A stretch of DNA of 64,000 nt, from contig CP099854.1 of the NCBI GenBank assembly GCA_030062745.1, positions 9,140,014-9,204,013 of the forward strand, read 5' to 3'. Position numbers and translations under genes: made by a program. This DNA is from Capitulum mitella. Lineage: Eukaryota; Arthropoda; Thecostraca; Pollicipedomorpha; Pollicipedidae. This document shows positions 24,001-36,000 of this stretch, in pieces (the stretch's first letter is position 1; each line of letters begins with the position of its first letter). A model generated the notes under the pieces. The model saw only the letters and a list, made by a program, of their open reading frames with translations, was not told where the DNA came from and searched no databases.

Positions 24001-27000
24001 TTAGAAGCTTTATCTCCACCTGTTGACAATAGATGTCAGGGACGTCACGCCCGATTTCTTGGGCCAACATGTTTAACAGGGTGGAGGAACTTCTCTTAGA
24101 CCAAGAAAGGACCAAACTGCATAGAGCAGCAAGGCTCAAAACATGGATATTAAAATGCAGCTGTCTGGCCAAGATTATAGAAGCGCGTACCCAAACAGCC
24201 CCAGATCACAGTCTGTAGACAGTCGGCACATTAATGATTCCGTCAATCTCCACTATTTTTTCGCAGATAAATTAGACCTGAATCGATTTCTAGAGTGATG
24301 TCAGGGATCGGGACCGGCGCTAGGCAGAGCTTGCTGCGTGAAAGCGACCCGCACACCCAGCCACGTCACCCCCGGTAACGGCTGATTTCGGGATGAATGA
24401 CGAGTGAATTTGGGTGAATGAATTTGGCGCGCCGCCAGGGGTGCGACAAAGCCACTGTGGATTGGCATGCAGAGCCTATCGAGCTCGCTGCAACACAGCC
24501 GCCTCTGCATCGCAAAGATATCACGCTGGCTCAATCGCCAGCCGCAAAAACGCTCCCCCTCGCGCCAACTCGACGTCATATTGTATCATGCCCGTCACGT
24601 TATACCGTCTCGTTACACCGTCCATCACGTCACCACCGTCTTTCAACGGAGCCGTCGCCGCCGTGACGCCAGCGCCCGTGACGTTACGCGTCACGTTGCG
24701 CGCCACCCACCTGCCAGGGGAAAGCGCCGTAGGGCACCTCGCTGCCGCCCACGATGCGCGTGGTGGCCTGCTGCTTCTTCGGCGGCATGTAGAACACCGG
24801 CTGGCCGCCGCACTGCACGCTGCGCGCCGCCCGGGACAGCCAGCGCCCCTGGCGGCGAGGTCTGAAAACAGCCGGCGGCGTGACGGGTGATGGCCAGTGG
24901 CGACGCTGTGACGCGCACGGCCTGTCGCAACGTCACGTGGCGCTTTAGTCACGGCTTTCCGGATCGTGGCCATTTGTTGGGGCCTGGCCGGCAGGCCCTG
25001 CTTGCTGTGATTGTGGACCGTTTGGCCAACTTGAATATTCGGATCGAATTTATGAAAGGGGCGTCATTATGTCCACCGTTACAGGAACGTGGTAAACTTG
25101 GGCGCAACAAGCCCGTCCTGAATCAAAGCGCGACTTCACGGAACTGTACTGTCGTATTCCAATGTGATGTCGTATTCCATCCACTAAAAGGGGCTATTCT
25201 GTGGCCTTTGTCATAGAATAGAACTTCCTGAAAAAGTTATAAGGGTCCCACATATTTCGTGTCACATTTATTAGGTAGCATATTTTGATAACGGAAAGAC
25301 TGTTATAATTTGTTCCTCGTTTACGATAAGAGAAGCTTCCTATCAGGGCGAGAAAAGGCTCTGCTAGCAGCTCACAGATCAGGTCGGTGTAACGGCTCTA
25401 CTGACTTGGCAGCGGGCCCATTTACTCGAAATCATTTTAGTATTGGCTTGCATGGAAAGTCATTGTCTAAAAGCAGCTATGTGCCGACCAGCCTTGAAAA
25501 CACTTCCACAAAGCGAGCACGCTCGTCTCTGCTGACAATGACTGCGTATTCGATGCATTGCCCACCTTCGCAGCAGTTTGTCATCATCGCCGATAGATGT
25601 CTCTGCGGTAGCCTCTGGAAGGTCGAAAAGATACCGAGCGCCACGGGTGCTGACTGCGTCTGAAACACGGCGGAGTCAGGCGTTAGTCGAGACTGAGAAC
25701 AAACTCAGACGTCCAGGACGGGCTCCTCTCTTTGCTTTCTATGAACGGAAAGGAAAAACGCGAATCATTTTCGTCATGAGTTTTGCAAGACGTACATTTG
25801 TGGTCGGTCGTCAGAAAGTCGTCATACTTCACAAACTTCATACGCGCCCTCAGGCGATTCAGACGGCGATTTGGGGAACATGAAGCGAGTTTAAATAGTT
25901 GTCGTGGATCTTCCGGTGAATCACAATGAAGATCCGTCACAACCGAACGAAACGCTCATTGTGCCATTACCTTGATCAGGTCCGGGACGCCCTTAGCGGT
26001 CAAAACTGGACCAAGTTTCCCGCTGTTTTGTCGTCAACGCGTTAAAAGGACAGAAGTCAGCACCTGTGGGCCTGACGTTGGATGCTGAATTGCTGTTTGC
26101 CAGTGGAAGCCACGGTGGAGTAGTTTTGGCCGATTAAGTGACAGTCGGTAATCCGCGTGACTGTTCTCGAGACATGGACCCGTTTTGCTCTTTTGTCGGA
26201 GGAAATGGATGTCACGTAAACGGGTTACGTAAAAATATGCCATTAGGCCGTAAATTAACCGCAGGGATGGCGGCAATGAAATGGTCCCGACAACAGTAAC
26301 CTGCTGATGCGTTTTACTGGTGTTTAAATTCAATTTAACACTGCATTTTGGCGTATCTTCATTGGTAGGATGGTATCACTTGTGTAACTCATATCATTCT
26401 GTCGCTACAGTTTTGCGTCCTCCAGTGTCAGTAAATGATTAGGGTATGTCTTCCACAGAAAGAAACCGTCCGACTTCTGTTAAAGTTCCGCAAATTTCCA
26501 CCAAAAATACGGTATCCAAATGACATCCACACGCCTCCTGAGCTAACCGCAGTCACGTGCATGTTGGATGCAGTATTGCTGCGAGGGTAGGGTTATGTCT
26601 TACTTGACGTACGTCCTACGGTATTCACGATGTGCGGCGCACATATGCTTTGTTCTGTGACCTCACAATGACTGGTAATAAGGTAATTTCCTTACCTGCC
26701 GGTGACCTCCCGCTTTGAACTCGCTATCACAACGCATTGCACAACCACCCACGACGCGCAACACTGCAACACTGCAGGCGCGCTCCCCGCGCACCCGCCG
26801 TCGGCGCGTTGCAAGTCACGTGACCGACTGCAGCGCGCTCCCCCCGCCACGTCACGGCGGCGCCGGCCAGTCAGCGCCGCGCCGCCGAGCTCCGCGAATC
26901 TGCAACTTTGCAATTTCGACCGGGTCGGCAGTAGCTGCCCATAACGCGGCGGCACTGTTGCAGTGCAGCGCGGCCGCGGCGCCCGAAGGTCAGCTGAGCA

Positions 27001-30000
27001 GGCGCGCCGTCCGGGCTGGCCGGCCGCGGCGGAGGCGGCTGCCGGGGGTCGATAGTTTAAACTGGGTCACGGGCCGGGAGGCGGCCGCCAGAGACGCCGC
27101 GGGGCGGGGCGGGGGCCGGGAACGTGGCGAGGCTGCCTCAGAGGGCAGAAACGAGCCGCCTCGGGGCAGGACGGGTCAGCCTGAGGGGTGCCCGGGAGTT
27201 CCTCGGAGTCCGTTCGATTCTGGATGAAGAACGATTTGGACCACGACAAAAATGCAAGCACAGGGCAGAGGCGGATTCCGGACTCTCAGGAGAAGGGGAG
27301 GGAGCAAGTGATCATTGATGGCCCTTGAAAAATCGGTGGACTTTCAACGTTTGGAAAGCCTTTGTTTTCTTTTTTCAATTCCCTCACAAATTTAGCATCT
27401 CGAATTTTACTTTCGCAGTTTTCGGAGGTCCTTCAGGCTACCCAAAGTATGACAAAGGACCCCTCACCCTTCCCTCTAAATCCGCCTCTGATACAGCGTT
27501 ATACGTTGAGACCTCTGGTGCAGATCTCAGAGGCAGTCTTCATAAAGTGGTTATTGCTTAATAACTCTAGGATCTGATCCCATTATGTGTCCTGACCCAC
27601 TCGCCAACCGCTTCACCTACAGATACTACAGCCGAGACCTAACAGAGTCAAGCAAAAAATCGATATCGTTAGTGGAAAACGTGACGTTCTCTCCTGGCGG
27701 GCAAGTAGGTGACATTTTTCTTTCTGACGTCTGGAAAACTACATGTCACCTCTCAAAGTGTGACGGACAGCTCGCAAACCATGCCTTACATCTGGAGCTT
27801 CGACAGCTACAGTCAGCGTCCTCTCCGAATCCGTTCTCAGCGGGTGACATATTAAATTATTAGTGCAAACTTCCAACAGGCCAGTAGATGCACATAACCC
27901 AGGCGCTGGCACAGCCAGTTTGCACGGTCCGTGCAGCCCGTGCAAACTGCACGGTTGCATGCGCGCGCCCAGCAACGGCAGAGACGGGCGAGCTTGTTGA
28001 CATTCAGTAGCCGCCTGTAGGGACATTCGATGTTGAAATGAGGCTGATTCACAAAGTGTTACGACGGTAAAAGGTAAACGTGAAACCTGCAGGCACTTAG
28101 TAATTCTTACGACGCCAGAACGGTTTAAAGCCGCAAAAAACCGCAGCCGGACATGCCGCAATTCATCCAGTTGCATTGAACGCAAAAAAAAGGTTGAAAT
28201 ATCTCTTAATCTCGTCGTTTTTATCAGGGATTTTCCATCTGTTTGGAAATTGCTGGTCCTGTACCCGTCAGTTCGTGTGCCTGCATCTCTTTCTTGCCTT
28301 TTCTTTTATCCCCCCCCCCCGAAAAACGTCTTTATAGTGATTTTACGTGAAAGACCATTGACATAAACCATATCTGATGTAAGCGAAAAATTCCCACTTT
28401 GCGAGCACGTCTAACAGAAGTGTCGTGGCGATAATGCTTCACGTTTTGTTACAGTTGTGTGTGTGAAGCAGCCAAACCAAGCAAACGAATGGTACGGCGA
28501 CAGCCTTACCAGTTTGGAGGGGGTCCTATCAATTTCGGACGATTTTACCATTAATCCCATGGTGCTGCATGAAAAGAAATTCTCTTTAAGTGGCTCTGGC
28601 CTACCAACTGTGAAAACGATTCTTCCCTGGTAGCTACGAATGAGAAGGATTGAAAATAGTCCATGATGTCACAAATACTGCATTTCCTTGTCCTACTTTT
28701 CATGCACGCTGGTTATGTTTGAAGTGAATGTCGGCGAGTCTTTTTTACGGAGACAATGATGAAGTAAACGGGCAATTATGTGATCACAACTGCCACAGCT
28801 TCGTTAAAATAAACAGAATTAAAGAACTGCAAGTATTGCCGTAAACCAGACAGCGAAGCTGACGCCATTTAACGACAAACCGACGCCGACAGCTCACCGC
28901 GAATTTTAAGTCCGAACGCGCACGCACCACACAATGCGTGCAAACCCCCGCAAGCTGCCAGAAATTCACCGTGCAACACTGCACAAAGACGTCTCTTTGG
29001 TCCCTGCGTGCCTGTATTCGGAGCCCCTCATTGTGATTCACGGGGCGCACGTTCGGCCTATCCCACCTGTCTCCTGTCCCTTCCTCAATGGCCCGGCCAC
29101 GCCGGGGCAGGTGTCATGGAGGGGCCAATGTCGCGGGGACGTGTGCACGCGCTGCTGTTTGCCGAGCGTGTCAGTGTTGCAATAGTGCGGGGCAGAGGGG
29201 TGGCAGGAGAGGACAAAGGGCCACCGGTGGTGCGCTGCACACTGGCTTCGCAGGGCTTTGCATTGCTTCTTTGTGAAGACGTAAAGGGAAAGTTGCATTG
29301 TCGTATTTTCGGAGTGTACTCTTCAGTGACTGCTTTGTGAGCTAACGACTTGTGCGGGGAGAAATGTGGGCTCTGTTTGGACCCAAGCCGTGCTCATAAA
29401 ACGCGAAACATCACGCGGATCACAAGTATCGTGTAATTTGCAACCTCACAAGTTTCGTAACCTACCTCCGGCCTTCCCCAGCCCTTCCACAACCCCCAAA
29501 CATGGCCGCCCGTAGCCCCGGGGTATGTCTGTTGCGCTGCCTCTCCTCCCTCTGCAACAGCATAACTTCGCGCGCCGCCGCCGCCGCCGCCGCGTCAGCT
29601 GACGGCTGGTTGTTTTTGTGAGCGGATTCTTTGTTCGTCGGCGGCCGGGCGACGAGTTGGAAATGGGCCGTGACCTTGACCCACTGATCTTGGCCTTCGG
29701 TCAGCTGCAGCCTGGGCGATTCAACCGCGAACGGATTCAGTGGAGGGGGAGGGGAGGACGTAGCCAGGGCAGTCGGTTGGGGCTGGAAATTTAACGCTTC
29801 TTTACGCACGGGAAACACAAATAGTCGAAGTTTTCGGAAGTCGAAAAGACAGTTGCTCAAAATTTGGTTTAAAATGAGGTTACATTTGCCCTGGCCCCCT
29901 CCTTGGTGATCCTGGCTAGGCCTCTAGTGGGGTGTGTGGTGGGGGTGGGGGTGGGGGTACACTGCTAACGTGCTGCTTGGCTGGCCTATGGGTGAAGCAC

Positions 30001-33000
30001 AAGCAATTGGCCATGTTGCTGCTCGCAGAGTCGGTGGTTCCGCGTGGGCGGACCTGCAATGTAAAACGGGATTTCAATGCGCTTATGGCGTTCCATTGAA
30101 AGAACGGAATTCGTGATGTTCGCATCCTCATCAGCTTGGAAAAGCTCCGCAGTCGCTCCTCAGGTACGGCGAGGCCGGCGTCACGTGACTGTATCCCATC
30201 TATCGTGCAGACCGACATTAATACTATTTGTTTTTCTGTTGGTGGAGAAGTTATGGTCCTGCGACCGTGGAGGCCCAATGTGACGGTAAACAACCCAGAT
30301 TTCGCCGGTGGGACGGAGGAGCCAGAACTGATTCCGTCACGTGACAATTTGGCCAGCAAGTTGGCTTGCGAGAACGAAACGCTGCTTCTAGCACGCACGG
30401 CCGGCGAATAAGAGGCGACGTCTGCCCAGAGGCATGTCCAGACAGTCCAAAATCCTGTGTAGTCAGTGTCACAAGATTAATGTCAAATTTTAGTGTTTGG
30501 TTAGGGTTGGTGAGGTGGGGGACGGGGACAGCACTCCAGGGCTTCAGTGGTTCCGACGCTGGTGCCTGATGTTACTGGCGTTCCTTTAATCACGTGTAGC
30601 TTCGTTGTTATACTAGGGCTTCACCGTAAACATGTACTACAATGTACTCGTACCCACACTCACACCTCCCTAGTTCTTACACCTGTGGCAAACAGAAACA
30701 AGCACAGAGTGGCAGACAAAGAGGTCATAAAAACTGGGGCAGAAATCGGACGTCCAAATGCCACACCCCGCGGAGCGGGGCGCCCGGCGTAGTTCCGAGA
30801 CCGCTCACCAGATGTCCCTGCGGTGCGGCTGTACGAGGTCCAGTTGGCGTTGAGCTGGCGCAGCTCGCCGCTGGCGGTGTGCAGCTGGCAGCGGCCGTAC
30901 ACGCCGTGGAAGCTCATTCCGTCGCACCCCGGCGTGTTGTCGCACAGCTTGGCGCACTGGCGGGCACCGGACAGCGGCCGTCACAGACACCGTCACTCTT
31001 CGGCCGGCACTGTCAGGAAATGGCCGTGGGAACTGGGATGCAGCCGTCGGACCCGCACACGGGCCCGTCGCTACCGCAAGGACGCTTGGGGCACGATGGG
31101 CCTCCTCAGCAACCACTGTGCTCTTGGGGCGATTGCTTATCCCAGCTTATCCCAGATAGAGATGATGTATGTAACTGTTTTTGAAACAGTTTGACTCCCT
31201 GCTCCCTCAGCCTGGCAGATTTCGCCGAGGTACGCGCCTGCCCGTAGCACAGCCGAAAGTTCTAGCGGCCGGAAGAATGTCTGGAGCGCATCAGGTCTTT
31301 GTCGTGCCGCCACGGTTAGGATTCTGGACATCGATGAGTTCCTCACGCTGAGCAGAAACACCACGGCGCAATACAATGCGTGTAGACGGCGTTTTGCTCG
31401 AAATCAGTCCTGGAGGTCATTGATTTGCAGCGACCATTTCCACTTTCTATTTTCGGCTACGTTGCGTCACGACGTTACGATGTTACTTCACGACGTTATG
31501 TTGCGATGATGTTACTTCACGACGTCATGTTGCGATATGGCACGGTTTACGTTACGTCACGAGATTACGTTATGTTACGACGTTACGACGACGTTACTTT
31601 ACGTTAGGTTGGAGTCGAAAACTCACCCCGGGTTTTGACAGCGACATCCAGTAGACTTTGTTGGTCTTCATCATGCCGCTTGTCTTCTCATAGCCAGGGA
31701 GGGACTCATCTGAAACGGCAACGATCACGTTGCTGTCGGCTTGGAATGTAGCATTTAGTTGTCACTGTCGGCCATTAAAGGCACATTTTGTGCTGGGGCG
31801 GGGAACAGGAGAGGTAAGCTGGATCTGGGAAATTTACGGTTATCCATCTACATATGTAGCGGTATAAAATGTATCGCGACTATTGGAAAACGGAATGGAA
31901 AATATCGCATGACGGTGTTGGCTGTGCACTGTGCACGCCCCCCCCCCCCCTACCCCGCTCGATATGAACAGGTGGCGCGGTTGGCGTTTCCAAAATGGGG
32001 GCCGAGATGGATTCCGAGGCAGATAGCCGTAGAGGTAATGATCTTGGTTGTCGATGGTGTTCCATCTTTAAGACAGCGAAGATGGAGCTTCTTAGTCACA
32101 AGGCTAGGACCTTCTGTTGTTTCTAAGATGATGGGGCTTCATTCAACGACCCGTAGAAATCACTGCGATACGGATTGACTCGTGCACTTGACTGCAATCA
32201 AAGGCGAAATATGCAAACTTTGCTTGCGCCGCTAAAAGATCGGCAAAAAAGATCAGACCTCTTGACCGACCCGCCTGTTGCCGTTGTTAGGACGTTAAAT
32301 ATCCCCGTCAGCTTCAAGTCCCACGTCGTCCAAGCTAACTCTAGTTGAGAAACCGACACCGCTTCGCGCTCGTGTTTGCCGCCGAGAATCATTTTGAAAC
32401 GATTCATTTTATTGTCAGTCACGAGCGCTCGTGACCAGCAGCGTCATAACAACCGACGCTTTTCAAGGGCAGTGGCGCAGATCGATGCTGCTGCGCGCGC
32501 TGCGGACGGAAAAAGATACGCCAAGGTCAAACATCAACGGAAGGTGTGACCCACATCGCCGAGTTGAATGACCTTTCCATTAGTCGCCCATAACTCTCCC
32601 ATGGCTCGGGTGCACTGCGTCTGATAAGATCGCCATGGCAACGAGGCTCGGAAGTTCGTGACGTCAACGGTCAGAGTCCGAACGTGATTGGCCGCGTCTG
32701 GCCACCGCCTGCGGTTCTGGCGTGTGAGGACGGCCAGGGGTTTTGACGCGTGCTGCATTTTCGTCCAGTCAGCTTTACAGAACGGTGAGACGGGAGGAGG
32801 AGGAAACGCGAAGGCGAATACTCTGATGGTAAACAATCGCGTTGGTTAAAAACTGCGGCAGACTATCGCCAGTGAGGAACTTCAACGAAGAGCTTGCGAG
32901 AACCGTGAGACGCCGGCAGGAAGGTTCCCGAACACTACGCTTGCCATGATCTTCAAGACGCGTTGTCGTCATGTGCAATACAGCCCTATGTCGGTCCTCC

Positions 33001-36000
33001 TCGCGAAGGATGTTTACCATTCTGCAATGCAACGCAATGGACCTCTAAAGCAGGGGCGTGGCGTGGGGGGGGGCAAGGACACATGCACCTTGAGGCTGAA
33101 ATTTCACGTTTCCTTACTTACCGAAAATGGAAGTAAACAGAAATATCGGGAACCAAAAAATGCCGTGGTCGAAATATGAGGGGTTTTTCATTTTGAGGGG
33201 GATGGTTTGGTCTGACCCCCTCCTTGGCGGAATCCTGGCTACGCCGCTGTTCCGAAGCCGTCTAGACGTGGAGTTAACGGCGCCAATCGGAAATCGCCCG
33301 GGGGAACGCTGCAGTCTAAATCCCGTTGGCGGCCCCGCCCGCCGCGGCTGAGTCATGACTCCGTGACTCACCGCAGCCGGCCTCGTCCCAGCCGGAGTCG
33401 CAGTCGTCGACTCCGTCGCAGAAGGCAGCCGGCGCGACGCAGCTGCGGAAAACACTGGCGTCAACGGCGGTGACTTTAACAGCGGTGACGTCATCGACCG
33501 CCAGGCGTCGGCGAAACTGAGCAGATGTTTGTTGTTTGGCATCCAGCACGGGACGTAGCGTTAAGCTTTAGTGTGACGGGAAAAGTCATGTCATTCAAAG
33601 CTGTGCAGCGAATATGCTTTGCTTAGCTTCAAACTAGCGACGTCGCGGTTAGCTTCAGCGCCACGGGGAAATCGTGTGATGCTACGGAAAGCCTGAAGTG
33701 TTGCTACCTCGCTGGCGGCAATGACATGGGCGATTCACATTGAGTGGTGTATAATGAGCGTATAAAAAAAATGCGCTGCAGCTGACTGATGTCATACTAA
33801 GGACAATTGGATTCTGCACACCCTGTGAGACGTTACGTTATGCAGTCATTATTTGTACAGCCACCATAGTAAGAATCACTGGCTTGCGCTTCTGGAAATG
33901 ATGCTCACGCTGTGAAGAATTTGAGGAATTAAGGACTATGCTGTTGACATGGTCCACAACAGCTAACCTCTACACAGTTTTCATTGACACAGATATGAAG
34001 GCGACATCGTGACTCCATGGCCAGCAATGGCGACATCGCATCGCTTGGGCCGGGGTACCCCACAGCGTCCTGTCCCGCCCCTGTCGCACCTGAGCAACGG
34101 CAGATCCCCACCTGTCGTTGGAGGAGCGCTGGCAGAGGTAGGAGAGCGGGTCCCGGCACTGGGTGACGGCGCGGTCGTCCCTGGAGGCCACGAACTGGGG
34201 CAGCTGGCCGCTGGAGGTGGCCGCCACTGCTGCGGAGACGCCACCGCGGCGTTAAATTAAACTGGAGGATCCAGTTTTGATGATGAAGATCATGATGTTG
34301 ATGAAGACCTGAAGGAATGTCAGTGTTCGACTCTTCCCAAGGCATGCAACGAACCCTGGAAAAATATGCGGTAGCGCGTGCGCAGTTTGAAATGTGAGAT
34401 CGATCGTTCATAGTGTACGTTATGGATTATTTCGATGCTCTGTGTTATTTGTCGCAGTCTTGATTACACCGACATCGGATTTCTTTTCAACCGTTAAAAG
34501 ACGTGAAACTGCGTCTGAGCTGGAAAGACGTGAAAGTGATAATATGCCTGGTCTGATAACCAACAATGACCGGTTACCCCCATAGACCCACTGAAAAACG
34601 TTCCGGGAAGGTATCCGGGTATATATGGATATATCCGGATATATATGGGTATATATGGATATATATGGATATATATATTTGGACGGCTGTTGTTCACCGC
34701 AACGTCTAGGTTCATTAATCACTAAAAGGTACTATCTTTGATTGGCCGATTTCCCTGATCGCAAAAACGCCCCATTTTTGGGATTCATCTTGCTCATGTC
34801 CGGGAATGCGTTAACGATATTTGTTATCACAGTTTTAAGGCCTCTCACATAAGAACACATTCATCTCAGGGACTGTCTGTTTTGTCTCCGGCTATCGTTG
34901 GCTGTTCCGTTCTACCGGTGACGGAATTTCGCCTCGCGATAATAACACTATGTGGATCAGTAAGAAGTACATCCCAGCGCTGTGTCGTTTGCACCATACG
35001 TAACTAGACTGACGGAAAAACCTTCCATTACGGACTGGCCAAATCTGATTTACAAGCAAAGAAGAGGAAGCGCGATGGAAATGAAAACACCGAGTGTTGA
35101 CATGGCGAAACTCACATGATGCGCCGTCATTTGCTGTGAGTCGGTCAAAGGCAGAAGAACGTGGCGGTTTGCTGCGGGATTCCGCTGCGTGAAACGATTT
35201 ACTCGCGGCACCGCCGAGCTAGGAAACTGTGAGGCCATAGATATGACGGAGAAGGTTTTGTTTGCGTCGCAAGCACATTTTGTATGAATGTGGATAGATT
35301 TTTGATGGCTTTAACTTTCAGAAACAACAAAAACTGAATTGGGATTGCGGCACAAACTGAAACAAAAGGCAAACCCGGGGCTGTTTTGTTTGCAGGCTGA
35401 GCATATAACGCAAGCGTGAACGCAGAGACATTTCCGTCAAAAATGGTCGTGACCACTTACTGAGGAGGGCCACTTCCCCGATACCAGCAAGGTGGGTTGG
35501 AGTTCATTTCGAAACTCGATATATGGCCCGCGGGCCATTTGGCAGCTGGCAAACAAGTTTTCATTCTGATTCGGTGGGGGCCGGTCCCTGAGCCCTTCAT
35601 GACGTTCAGGAACGTCTGGCGAGCAATCTGAACGGTCAAGATCGGACGACTGCAGAAACACAGCCCTTCAGAACCGAAGGTTGCGTGTTCATCCCAAGTT
35701 CTGTGCATACCTGCAACCGTTCGACTGTCAGCTGGCGTGTGCGCGCTTCCCGTCCCATGGCAACATATGAACAGCAACATATGGAATAGCTTACACCTAG
35801 TCAGCCAGGCCAGCAGAACACCAATACCGTGGGGAAATCGGCATCCCTGCTGGGTACTCTACCCTGCTACCCTGCGTACTCGACCCGGAACTACATCAGG
35901 TCAGATTGGTCCAAAACGGAATCAGAGCGAGAGCGTCCGGAGCCATGGACGCCGAGGCCGAGTGCAGCCACACGACCGCATTCTCGAAACCCCCCGTTAG

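Noticed and set aside
25973-26026. Minus-strand pseudo-exon reading [17 protein letters not shown] before a GTAATG donor
   Set aside because: Its length is not a multiple of three and its phases do not fit between exon 5 and exon 6, which join cleanly without it.
35461-35649. Splice-flanked 189-base minus-strand open segment (acceptor TTCTGCAG, donor GTAAGT) in protease intron 1
   Set aside because: Intron 1 requires an exon that starts with two codon bases, and that frame has a TGA within the first codons. Exon 1 joins exon 2 directly in phase and completes the signal peptide. It could be a poison exon, but nothing supports use.
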